This document shows, in pieces, positions 8,311-15,830 of a DNA stretch of 58,459 bases. Source of the stretch: an uncultured Clostridia bacterium (lineage in GTDB: Bacteria > Bacillota > Clostridia > Oscillospirales > Ruminococcaceae). Under the pieces are notes generated by a model. It had not been told where the DNA came from. It worked only from the letters and a program-made list of their open reading frames with translations, and did no database searches. Where the stretch lies: contig CAMELR010000014.1 of assembly GCA_945923775.1 (NCBI GenBank), positions 1-58,459 on the forward strand. Direction: 5' to 3'. The position numbers and the translations under genes were made by a program. The first letter of the stretch is position 1, and each line of letters begins with the position of its first letter.

Positions 8311-9420
8311 TTTTTGAAGTGCCTTGTAGTACCAGTCCGGAGTATCGCCGAAATCCTCCGCAAGCTTGTCGCCGTATTCATCGCGAATCTTGGCGCAGAG
8401 CAGCGCGAATTCCCGGAGGATAGGCTGCGACTCGCCTTCCTTTTCCATTTCGTAATTTTGCTCGGCAAGTGTGTTGATATCAAAGTTGCAGCCGCTAATA
8501 TCCAGCCACACGCGGAAGGTGTACCCATCGGAAAGTTTCTGAATATACGCGCGGTATGTGAATCCGTGGCTGTCGCGGCAGTAATATTCGCCCAGCCAGC
8601 CGGGATTTCCCTTTTGGTGCGTGAATCCCGTTCCGGCGAACGCCTTTTTCATCACCGGGATATCCGCAAGATGAGGGATCGGCTTCTTGTCACTGCTGTA
8701 TGTATAACGCTTTGGCATGGGAAGCATTTTTTTCATAACCCCATCAAGATACTTGAAGTGATTCGCTTTAAGCTCTGTGAATCTATTGTTTTCTTCCCTG
8801 GAGAAAACGCATTTCGTTTTTGCTTCAACAGGATTTCCGAGATAGGGTGTCAGCTTTTGGATAACGATGGAGGAATCACGCGGTTCGGGGTCGGCTGTGA
8901 CCTCGATACATACCAAAATCATAACGCGTTTCAGACCGTCGTCATAGCATCGTTCCTGCGCAATATAGTTCGAGAAAAAGTGAACGTTTGTGAGTTTGGA
9001 AATATCAGCATTTTCCCATAATAAGTCGGGAGCGGGCGCGGAGGTTTCTTCACCGAGCCAGTTCACGCCGCTGAGCAGGACGTGCCCGAACGGAATATTA
9101 AAGGGGCGCGGTATTTTTGAAAACACTGCGAAGATATCGTCATAGTCCGATTTATCGGCGAAAAGCTCCCCGGATAACCAGTTTTCCGTGTAGCTGCATA
9201 TCATCGGTTCATCTTCTGCTGATTTGAAGTACTTTTTAAGTTCCGGCAGCTTTTCAAGCACATTTGATATAGTCCTGTCACTGGATACGGTACTTGCCGC
9301 AAATGCAAGGTCAGACCAGCCAAACCCAAGCTCCGAAAGCATATTCTGAATGTATGACTGAGCGTCCTTAAACTTTACTTTATCCGCGATATTGAACCTG
9401 TATATATTGAAAACTCTCAT
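8308..9420 (-). CDS. Protein of unknown function, 370 residues
   Basis: I do not recognise this family. The protein is soluble, acidic and aromatic-rich, with no signal peptide or membrane segment. Its C-terminal third (from about residue 240) has a compact pattern ending in a predicted helical segment. The ATG at 9420 is chosen rather than the upstream ATG at 9438 because GAGGT lies 6 bases ahead of it. A good promoter (TTGACA at 9485-9490, TATACT at 9462-9467, minus strand, 17-bp spacer) drives it as a single gene. Codon use resembles the neighbours except that it is somewhat less GC-rich, so it may be a later arrival. Confidence 0.65.
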   Translation of the reverse strand: MRVFNIYRFNIADKVKFKDAQSYIQNMLSELGFGWSDLAFAASTVSSDRTISNVLEKLPELKKYFKSAEDEPMICSYTENWLSGELFADKSDYDDIFAVFSKIPRPFNIPFGHVLLSGVNWLGEETSAPAPDLLWENADISKLTNVHFFSNYIAQERCYDDGLKRVMILVCIEVTADPEPRDSSIVIQKLTPYLGNPVEAKTKCVFSREENNRFTELKANHFKYLDGVMKKMLPMPKRYTYSSDKKPIPHLADIPVMKKAFAGTGFTHQKGNPGWLGEYYCRDSHGFTYRAYIQKLSDGYTFRVWLDISGCNFDINTLAEQNYEMEKEGESQPILREFALLCAKIRDEYGDKLAEDFGDTPDWYYKALQK

Positions 9421-9495
9421 GATTACCTCAAAAACCATTTGATTTTGTTTGTGATGATATCAGTATAGCATAAGAAGCAGAAAATGTCAATAGAA

Positions 9496-9536
9496 AAGGG
9501 AGAACCTTTCGATTCTCCCTTCAGTTTGTCAAAAAA
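9496..9536. repeat. Inverted copy of the aspS terminator hairpin (left arm)
   Basis: A GGGAGAACC...GGTTCTCCC-type hairpin followed by CAGTTTGTCAAAAA. It is a near-identical inverted copy of the hairpin at 9841-9881, so the palindromic repeat between them is framed by two outward-facing arms. Confidence 0.7.
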
Positions 9537-9570
9537 ATTGTTGTTTGGCGGTGAATTAGGCTGAGATTAT

Positions 9571-9808
9571 GTTTCCGAAACAGTCCACTGGACTGTTTCG
9601 GAGGATAGGCGTTAGCAAGACTTAATGCGGCTCGTGGGGGAAAACTCTTGTTTTCCCCCACACCCCTTTAGCGCTTTTTTCCGTTTAGCTGCGCGCCGGC
9701 GCGCAGAGTTTCCGCGCTTCTGCGCGGAGGTTTCGCCTTCGGCGACGAGGGCGCTGCCCTCGACTCGCAAGGGGGACTAGTCCCCCTTGACTCCCGATTG
9801 GGGGTTGC
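9571..9808 (+). repeat. Modular palindromic repeat, copy A
   Basis: About 240 bp without coding potential, built of consecutive perfect palindromes. They include a 13-bp-arm hairpin around CAGTCCACTGGACTG, GCGCGCCGGCGCGC, CCGCGC/GCGCGG, CGAGGGCGCTGCCCTCG, and GGGGGACTAGTCCCCC ending in GGGGTTGC. A second copy in the opposite orientation lies at 20481-20768. Stems differ between copies by compensatory changes, showing the structure itself is kept. It resembles REP/MITE-like dispersed elements; the mobilising enzyme is not visible. Confidence 0.75.
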
Positions 9809-9840
9809 TGGAAGGCGAAATGCACTCGCGCAAATTCTAG

Positions 9841-9881
9841 TTTTTCGACAAGCTGAAGGGAGAACCTTTCGGTTCTCCCTT
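9841..9881 (-). terminator. Terminator of aspS
   Basis: On the minus strand a GGGAGAACC / GGTTCTCCC hairpin follows the aspS stop codon within 20 bp. It is the right-hand member of the inverted pair that frames the palindromic repeat. Confidence 0.65.
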
Positions 9882-9897
9882 AGTGTTATTCTGAAAA

Positions 9898-11670
9898 TCA
9901 CATCTGCTTGCGAACCTTGATGTGAACCTCGCGGAGCTGCTGCTCTGTAACCTCGGTAGGCGCGCCGAGGAGCAGATCCTGCGCGTTGGAGTTCAGCGGG
10001 AACGCGATTACCTCGCGGATACTCTCCTCGCCGGTGAGCAGCATGATCATGCGGTCAACGCCGGGAGCCATACCAGCATGAGGCGGAGCGCCGAACTTGA
10101 ATGCGTTGTAGAGCGCACCGAACTTGCTTGCAACGTCCTCCTCGGTGTAGCCTGCGATCTCGAACGCCTTGATCATGATGTCGAGGTCGTGGTTGCGGAC
10201 AGCGCCGGAGGAAAGCTCAACGCCGTTGCATACGATGTCGTACTGATAAGCGAGGATATCCAGCGGATCCTTGTTCAGCAGTGCGTCCAGACCGCCCTGC
10301 GGCATGGAGAACGGGTTGTGTGTGAAGATGATCTTTCCGGTCTCCTCGTCAAGCTCGTACATCGGGAAGTCAACGATGAAGCACAGCTCGAAGCGGCTCT
10401 CGTCGATTAGGTTCATGCGCTTTGCGACCTCGGTGCGGATCTGTCCGGCGAACTTCGGAGCGTTCTTCTTGGTGTCGGCGATGAAGTAAAGCACGTCGCC
10501 TTCCTGGAGCTCGCAGCGGGTCGCCAGCTCCTTGCGCTGGTCGTCGTTGAGGAACTTGTCGATCGGGCCGTTGTACTTGAACATGCCGTTCTCGCCCGGC
10601 TCTACCTTGAAGTAGCCCAGACCCTTCATGCCGACTTCCTGTACTGCGAAGTCCTCCATGCTCTTGAAGAAGGTCTTGGACTGCTTAGCCATTCCGGGAA
10701 CGCGGATACCACGTACGGTCTTTTTGCAGAAGGGCTTGAAGTCGCTGTCAACGAACAGGTCTGACAGTTCCTTGATCATCAGCGGGTTGCGCAGGTCAGG
10801 CTTGTCTGAACCGTAGGTGAGCATTGCTTCCTTGTAGGTTATGCGTCTGAACGGAGCAGGGGACACCTGCTTGTCGGAGAATTCGGAGAAGGTCGCGGAA
10901 AGGACTTCCTCAGCCACTGCGAAAACGTCCTCCTGGGTAGCGAAGCTCATCTCAAAGTCGAGCTGATAGAACTCTCCAGGGGAACGGTCGGCTCTTGCGT
11001 CCTCGTCGCGGAAGCAGGGAGCGATCTGGAAGTACTTGTCGAAGCCGGAAACCATGTAGATCTGCTTGAAGATCTGCGGAGCCTGCGGCAGAGCGTAGAA
11101 CTTGCCGTGGTGCTTACGGCTGGGGATCAGGTAGTCTCTTGCGCCCTCAGGGGAGGAGGTGGACAGGATAGGAGTCTGAAGCTCCAGGAAGCCCATGCTG
11201 CTCATCTTGTTGCGCAGGAAGCTGATTATCTTGGAACGGAGCACGATGTTGTCGTGCATTTTCTTGTTTCTGAGGTCGAGGTAGCGGTACTTCAGGCGGA
11301 CGTCCTCGCGGGTCTCGCGGGAGGTAGCCACTTCGAACGGAAGCTGCTCCGTTACCTTGCCGAGGATACGTACTTCCTCAGCCTCGATCTCGACCGTACC
11401 GGTCTCTATCTTGTCGTTGTAGGTGCTTTCATCGCGCTTTAAAACGGTGCCTGCGATGGAAACCGCGCACTCCTTGTGAATGCCCTCGAGCAGCTTCTCA
11501 TTGTGGAACACTACCTGAACTACGCCGTAGTGGTCGCGCAGGTCGACGAACATGATACCGCCGTGGTCGCGGATATTCTCTACCCAGCCGGCAGCCCTTA
11601 CCTTTTTGCCTATATCGTTTTCAGTCACCGCGTTGCAGTACTGCGTGCGGTATTCGTTTTCTCTGAACAA
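9898..11670 (-). CDS. aspS: Aspartate--tRNA ligase (class II)
   Basis: This enzyme charges tRNA-Asp with aspartate in the cytoplasm. It is a full-length bacterial-type AspRS of about 590 residues. The N-terminal OB fold includes RDHGGIMFVDLRDHYGVVQV. Class II motif 2 is FRDEDARADRSPGEFYQLD. The bacterial insertion (GAD) domain spans about residues 285-410, and motif 3 is PPHAGMAPGVDRMIMLL. Candidate starts are all TTG. The TTG at 11670 has AAAGGA nine bases upstream, whereas the TTG at 11688 has no ribosome site, so 11670 is preferred. It is transcribed alone from the promoter at 11826-11854. Confidence 0.96.
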   Translation of the reverse strand: MFRENEYRTQYCNAVTENDIGKKVRAAGWVENIRDHGGIMFVDLRDHYGVVQVVFHNEKLLEGIHKECAVSIAGTVLKRDESTYNDKIETGTVEIEAEEVRILGKVTEQLPFEVATSRETREDVRLKYRYLDLRNKKMHDNIVLRSKIISFLRNKMSSMGFLELQTPILSTSSPEGARDYLIPSRKHHGKFYALPQAPQIFKQIYMVSGFDKYFQIAPCFRDEDARADRSPGEFYQLDFEMSFATQEDVFAVAEEVLSATFSEFSDKQVSPAPFRRITYKEAMLTYGSDKPDLRNPLMIKELSDLFVDSDFKPFCKKTVRGIRVPGMAKQSKTFFKSMEDFAVQEVGMKGLGYFKVEPGENGMFKYNGPIDKFLNDDQRKELATRCELQEGDVLYFIADTKKNAPKFAGQIRTEVAKRMNLIDESRFELCFIVDFPMYELDEETGKIIFTHNPFSMPQGGLDALLNKDPLDILAYQYDIVCNGVELSSGAVRNHDLDIMIKAFEIAGYTEEDVASKFGALYNAFKFGAPPHAGMAPGVDRMIMLLTGEESIREVIAFPLNSNAQDLLLGAPTEVTEQQLREVHIKVRKQM

Positions 11671-11825
11671 TTCCTTCAATCCTTTCAATATATAAATTGT
11701 CGCCGCCTGACAGGCGGAAAAGTTACTCAGCTACGGTCACAGCGATTATGACCGGCATTGTTATGCCGCATTATATCACAGCCTTTCGGCACAGAGTTCC
11801 CCTGCGCCACATAATTCAACAATTT

Positions 11826-11854
11826 ATTATATCACTAAAATGCGGAATTGTCAA
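11826..11854 (-). promoter_or_regulatory. aspS promoter and structured leader
   Basis: Minus-strand TTGACA (11849-11854) and TATAAT (11826-11831) are 17 bp apart. The roughly 150-nt leader contains hairpins such as CCGCCTGACAGGCGG (11703-11717) and CGGCAT/ATGCCG. I saw no T-box specifier/antiterminator core. Confidence 0.8.
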
Positions 11855-11908
11855 TATTTTATACGGTATACGCGAAAATTTACCCGGAAATTTTCCGGAG
11901 CCGCCTGC

Positions 11909-12226
11909 TCACATCTCTTTCAGCTCGTAATAACCGAATCTGTCGTTGATGGTGAACGCGTCGCAGCCCTCGATGTACCGTATGCTGTATTCCGAGCCGT
12001 TGTTCATCACAAGAACGCCCTCTGTCGTTCCCCTTTTCAGCAGCGGAGCGTCCGCTTTGCAGCTCCAGTCAGCGCCGGAGATCGGGATAACTCTGCCGTT
12101 TATCTCCACATGCTCCATATCTGAGGGCGAAACGAAGTTCCCCATCATGAACGCCAGCGCTCCGGCGAGTATCGCCAGCAGTGCGCCTCCGGTAACAAAA
12201 GTCGCCATGAATCCTAATTTGTTCAT
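11909..12226 (-). CDS. Small single-pass membrane protein of unknown function
   Basis: This is a 105-residue protein with one N-terminal membrane segment (about residues 8-29). The small extracytoplasmic domain carries two Cys residues about 47 residues apart (about C56 and C103). I recognise no family. AAGGGG precedes the ATG. It lies between aspS and the VanW gene on the same strand, with about 125 bp to the upstream gene, so it could be read through from the VanW promoter. Confidence 0.55.
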   Translation of the reverse strand: MNKLGFMATFVTGGALLAILAGALAFMMGNFVSPSDMEHVEINGRVIPISGADWSCKADAPLLKRGTTEGVLVMNNGSEYSIRYIEGCDAFTINDRFGYYELKEM

Positions 12227-12350
12227 ATAATTACCCCTTTCCGCCGCCTTCCGCTCTGCGGAAGTTCCCCCGGCGATGATCCTGCGCGGTATGCGCTCCG
12301 ACGCGGTTCCGGAACGCGCCGCGCGTATTGCCCAAGTTTGCTCAATGAAT

Positions 12351-13205
12351 TCAAGTGAGCCGTCTTAACCCGGGAGTGATTATCTGGCTGCTGGGTATAA
12401 GCGAGTAGTCGTACATCACCTTTGAATGGTTGTCCAGCACCAGTTCCCGGCGTATCACCCGGCGCTCCTGGTCGAGTACCACGCGGTACACCCGGCTGAC
12501 CCGGAAGAACTCGCCGTCCTCCTCGATGTAGCCCTGATCCTCCTCGGTTATGCGGTATATGTATGGGAACGGCTCCTGTGCGCGGAGCTCGCCGTACAGC
12601 GTGCTCTCGTCCAGCCAGACCAGAAGCTGCACCGGACGGTCGCTCGTGTTTTTGAAACGGTAGTCCACGTTTTTGTAGAAAACGCTGGTGCCGATTCCGA
12701 ACGGCACCCGTCTGCCGGAATCAGGGAAGAGCGCGTCAGAATGGTGCACCAGTTCGGTCACGGTGAGCGGGCTGTTCAGCACCAGCCAGTGTATCAGATT
12801 CGCGAGCTGGCACAGCCCTCCGCCGACTCCGCGCCCGAGTTTCCCGGCGCTTATCACAAGTCCGTCAAGGTATCCGCGCTTTGCTGAGGGTTCGCCGACG
12901 AGCTTCCAGAACGAGAACGTTTCCCCTGGCTGAACGACTATCCCGTTTATCTGCGCCGCAGCAAGCCGGAGGTTCACCAGCTTGTTTCGCTGGAGCTCCA
13001 TATCGACTCCCTCCAGGCGGCGCAGCGCGTTGGAGGAGTGGCTCTTAACAACAGCGCTGAACGGAACTGTGTTGCGGGTACGGGCGAATGTTTCTCCGCT
13101 GAATCTGTCGTGGATATCTCTGAGCAGATATTCTTTCCGAAGTGAAATGTGATAGCAAGCCGGTGACAGTTCGCAGAACAATTTTCGTTTTTTTATGGCA
13201 GACAC
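12351..13205 (-). CDS. VanW family protein
   Basis: This VanW-domain protein is about 281-284 residues long. Characteristic stretches are KLFCELSPACYHISLRKEY at the N-terminus, RNKLVNLRLAAAQINGIVVQPGETFSFW in the middle, and GRGVGGGLCQLANLIHWL. VanW proteins accompany some glycopeptide-resistance clusters and many surface proteins; their biochemical role is unsettled. There is no signal peptide here. The start is odd. The GTG at 13205 overlaps its own ribosome site, while the homologous start position is an ATA at 13194-13196, placed ideally 6 bases after GGAGGTG. No vanR/S or ligase genes are near, so a resistance role is not suggested. Confidence 0.85.
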   Translation of the reverse strand: MSAIKKRKLFCELSPACYHISLRKEYLLRDIHDRFSGETFARTRNTVPFSAVVKSHSSNALRRLEGVDMELQRNKLVNLRLAAAQINGIVVQPGETFSFWKLVGEPSAKRGYLDGLVISAGKLGRGVGGGLCQLANLIHWLVLNSPLTVTELVHHSDALFPDSGRRVPFGIGTSVFYKNVDYRFKNTSDRPVQLLVWLDESTLYGELRAQEPFPYIYRITEEDQGYIEEDGEFFRVSRVYRVVLDQERRVIRRELVLDNHSKVMYDYSLIPSSQIITPGLRRLT

Positions 13206-13232
13206 CTCCGTTTCACGACATTCTCTATAATT

Positions 13233-13260
13233 ATTATAGCAGATTTTTGCAGGAAGTCAA
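13233..13260 (-). promoter_or_regulatory. Promoter of the VanW gene
   Basis: TTGACT (13255-13260) and TATAAT (13233-13238) on the minus strand, 16-bp spacer. Confidence 0.65.
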
Positions 13261-13324
13261 TTACAGTTGTATTACGATTTGGTTACAAAACGGTTACAAG
13301 TGTTGTGAATCACCGGAATTAAAA

Positions 13325-13352
13325 ACCGGACAGCCTTGCAAAACTGTCCGGT
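13325..13352 (-). terminator. Terminator of the choloylglycine hydrolase gene
   Basis: ACCGGACAG / CTGTCCGGT stem followed on the minus strand by TTTTTAA. Confidence 0.8.
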
Positions 13353-13361
13353 GAGCGGTGT

Positions 13362-14336
13362 TCAGTTCTGGAAATAAACGTCTTCCTGCTGGAGCATGGG
13401 GTATCTTATCAGCTCCCGGCTGTCGAGGTCGGCGCGGTGCATATCTACGGCGCTGATACGGCGGTTGAGGTAGGTCGTGTAGTAGTACACTCCGGTCTGG
13501 GCGTTCCAGCAGGAGGTGTAGATCGTGATCTCGAACTTTCCGGGCGCGACCTCGCAGCAGCCGCGGGTCTGCTCCACGGAGCTGAGAATGTGGAAAAACT
13601 GCTCCACGCTCTCCGCCTCGGAGCTTCCGGAGCGGGAGTTGTTCCGCGTGAATGCGACCCGCGCGAACCTCGAAGCGGACGAAAGGTCGCCGGGAAGCCC
13701 GACCGCGCCCATTCCGCGGCTGTAGCGGGTGAGCTCCAGGCCTTCCGCGAAGGTGTTCTGCGGGTCTCTCGGGGAAAGCCCCATGTAGTTGTTGAGCATT
13801 GCCATCTGCTGTTCGAATGGGGGATTGTTCGTCAGCACTCCCGCCTTGTTTTCGTGGATCTGCAGCCCCTTTTCGGTGGACTCCACCACGATACAGCCCG
13901 ATTTGTCCGCGATTATCCAGTGGAGCTGAGCGGCTGGGAGCTGCTCACTGAACGGCGTTCCGGTGAGGTTCATTCCGGAGATAAGCTCCCGAGCCTGGGA
14001 AAGCTCCGCGCACTGGGAGAGTACCCAGGGGATAAACTCGAACTGCGCGACGTTCCGCACGCCTTCGCGCGGCTGGGCGTACTTCGCGTTGCCCACGAAA
14101 TTCAGCCCCGCCATGCCGAGCCCCTTCTCGTTCACGGCGTCGTAGTAGAGCGGGTAGCCTCCCGCAACGTGAGCCATTCCGATGATCGCGTAGTGATTCG
14201 AGAGAGTTCCTTCGTGCCGGAATTCAAACGGGAATTCCCGCGGAGTTATCGTGATCTCCTCGCCGTATGAAAATTCGTAATCCAGGGTCCTTCCCATGTA
14301 GAAGCATTCCGTCTGGTAGGTCGCCGCAGTGCACAT
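13362..14336 (-). CDS. Choloylglycine (bile salt) hydrolase, Ntn family
   Basis: This 324-residue linear-amide hydrolase is cytoplasmic and has no signal peptide. The Met is followed by the nucleophile Cys2, exposed after Met removal. The residues known from Clostridium perfringens CBAH all have counterparts: Arg16 and Asp19 in GRTLDYE, Asn79 in GLNF, Asn170 in GVLTNN, and Arg223 in SASRFARVAF. Overall similarity to CBAH is high along the whole length (GLPGDLSSASR, FFHILSSVEQTRG, YTSCWN). It would cleave glycine/taurine conjugates of bile acids, although penicillin V acylase activity cannot be excluded from sequence. It has its own promoter (14393-14421) and terminator. Confidence 0.9.
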   Translation of the reverse strand: MCTAATYQTECFYMGRTLDYEFSYGEEITITPREFPFEFRHEGTLSNHYAIIGMAHVAGGYPLYYDAVNEKGLGMAGLNFVGNAKYAQPREGVRNVAQFEFIPWVLSQCAELSQARELISGMNLTGTPFSEQLPAAQLHWIIADKSGCIVVESTEKGLQIHENKAGVLTNNPPFEQQMAMLNNYMGLSPRDPQNTFAEGLELTRYSRGMGAVGLPGDLSSASRFARVAFTRNNSRSGSSEAESVEQFFHILSSVEQTRGCCEVAPGKFEITIYTSCWNAQTGVYYYTTYLNRRISAVDMHRADLDSRELIRYPMLQQEDVYFQN

Positions 14337-14392
14337 TTTATGTTCCTCGCTTTCCTGTTGTTGGAGATATTATGCCCATTCGTGCAAAAAGT

Positions 14393-14421
14393 ATTATAGC
14401 ACTTTTGCGGCCGTCGGTCAA
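14393..14421 (-). promoter_or_regulatory. Promoter of the choloylglycine hydrolase gene
   Basis: Minus strand TTGACC (14416-14421), TATAAT (14393-14398), 17-bp spacer. Confidence 0.75.
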
Positions 14422-14498
14422 CGGTTATGGGCAATAAATCATCAAATTATCACAGTTTTGCCTGAAAATATTTGTATGCAGTTACAATTATACATCAC

Positions 14499-14527
14499 TT
14501 GACAATTTACGCGCAAGGTACTATAAT
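14499..14527 (+). promoter_or_regulatory. Promoter of the nucleotide-sugar dehydrogenase operon
   Basis: TTGACA (14499-14504) and TATAAT (14522-14527) with a 17-bp spacer; the leader is about 75 nt. Confidence 0.85.
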
Positions 14528-14610
14528 ATAATAGTTAAGCTGTGTCCGATGAAACAGCATTTTTTACGTTAAAAAGTTAAAAATAAAATTTCCATCAGGG
14601 GGAAAACGAT

Positions 14611-15804
14611 ATGAAAATAACCGTAGCGGGAACAGGTTACGTCGGGCTTTCTATGGCAGTTCTTCTGTCGCAGAACAACGACGTCACCGCAGTAGACATA
14701 GTTCCGGAAAAGGTGGAGCTTCTGAATTCCAGGAAGTCGCCCATCGCTGATAAATACATCGAGGAGTACCTCGCAGAAAAGCCGCTGAGCCTCGCCGCCA
14801 CCACCGACTGGCGCCCGGCGTACGCCTCGGCTGACATCGTGGTCATCGCCACCCCGACTAACTACGACGCGGAGAAGAACTACTTCGACACCTCGTCGGT
14901 GGAAAGCGTTATCGAGCAGGTGTTCTCCGTTAACGATCACTGCACTATCGTTGTGAAGTCCACCGTGCCGGTCGGATTCACTGCGGGACTGCACAAGAAG
15001 TACCCGGAAAACGCGCACCGCATTATCTTCTCGCCGGAGTTCCTCCGCGAAGGTCAGGCGCTGTACGACAACCTGTATCCCTCCCGAATTATCGTGGGAG
15101 CGCCGCAGGAGTGGGCGGATTCCGTGGAGCGCGCGAACGTATTCGCGGAGCTTCTCCAGCAGGGCGCGATAAAGCAGGATATCCCGACGCTGCACCTGAA
15201 CCCCACCGAGGCCGAGGCGGTCAAGCTGTTCAGCAATACCTACCTCGCACTGCGCGTGGCTTACTTCAATGAGCTGGACACCTACGCTGAGATGAAGGGA
15301 CTCAACGCCCGTGAGATAATCGACGGCGTAGGCCTCGACCCGCGCATCGGGCCGCACTATAATAATCCTAGCTTCGGCTACGGCGGATACTGCCTGCCGA
15401 AGGACACCAAGCAGCTTCTCGCAAATTACGCGGACGTCCCCAACGACATCATCACTGCGATAGTAAACGCCAACAAGACCCGTAAGGACTACATCGCGGA
15501 TCGTATCGCGTCGATGGAGCCGCAGACCGTCGGAGTTTACAGGCTGACGATGAAGTCCAACTCGGACAACTTCCGCCAGAGCGCTATACAGGGGATCATG
15601 AAGCGCCTAGAAAAGCGCGGCATAAAGGTGATAATCTTCGAGCCGACCCTGAAGGAAGGACAGAGCTTCTATAACTACGAGGTGTGCAGGGATTTCGACG
15701 AATTCAAGCGCCGCTCCGACGTTATACTCGCGAACCGCATGAGCGCCGAGCTTAACGATGTAAGCGATAAGGTATACACGAGGGACCTTTACAGCAGAGA
15801 CTAA
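14611..15804 (+). CDS. UDP-glucose 6-dehydrogenase-like nucleotide sugar dehydrogenase
   Basis: This 397-residue enzyme has the three-domain UDP-sugar dehydrogenase layout. An N-terminal Rossmann fold ([15 protein letters not shown]) carries the ATPTNYD motif. The central helix has FSPEFLREG, followed by [25 protein letters not shown]. The catalytic Cys lies in [14 protein letters not shown] (about residue 260). It oxidises UDP-glucose, or a related UDP-sugar, to the uronate using two NAD+, feeding capsule or exopolysaccharide synthesis. A strong AGGGGGA site precedes the ATG. No glycosyltransferase cluster adjoins it; the next gene, 26 bp on, is a histidine kinase. Confidence 0.88.
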   Translation: MKITVAGTGYVGLSMAVLLSQNNDVTAVDIVPEKVELLNSRKSPIADKYIEEYLAEKPLSLAATTDWRPAYASADIVVIATPTNYDAEKNYFDTSSVESVIEQVFSVNDHCTIVVKSTVPVGFTAGLHKKYPENAHRIIFSPEFLREGQALYDNLYPSRIIVGAPQEWADSVERANVFAELLQQGAIKQDIPTLHLNPTEAEAVKLFSNTYLALRVAYFNELDTYAEMKGLNAREIIDGVGLDPRIGPHYNNPSFGYGGYCLPKDTKQLLANYADVPNDIITAIVNANKTRKDYIADRIASMEPQTVGVYRLTMKSNSDNFRQSAIQGIMKRLEKRGIKVIIFEPTLKEGQSFYNYEVCRDFDEFKRRSDVILANRMSAELNDVSDKVYTRDLYSRD

Positions 15805-15830
15805 AAAATTACAGATGGGGGTGATTCCCG

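Noticed and set aside
9571-9808. Insertion sequence
   Set aside because: No transposase frame and no target duplication; only stacked palindromes.
11670-11826. T-box leader of aspS
   Set aside because: Hairpins exist, but no T-box antiterminator sequence or terminator hairpin with a U tract was found before the start codon.
12351-13205. Part of a vancomycin-resistance cluster
   Set aside because: Only a VanW-domain gene is present; no van ligase, reductase or two-component genes are nearby.
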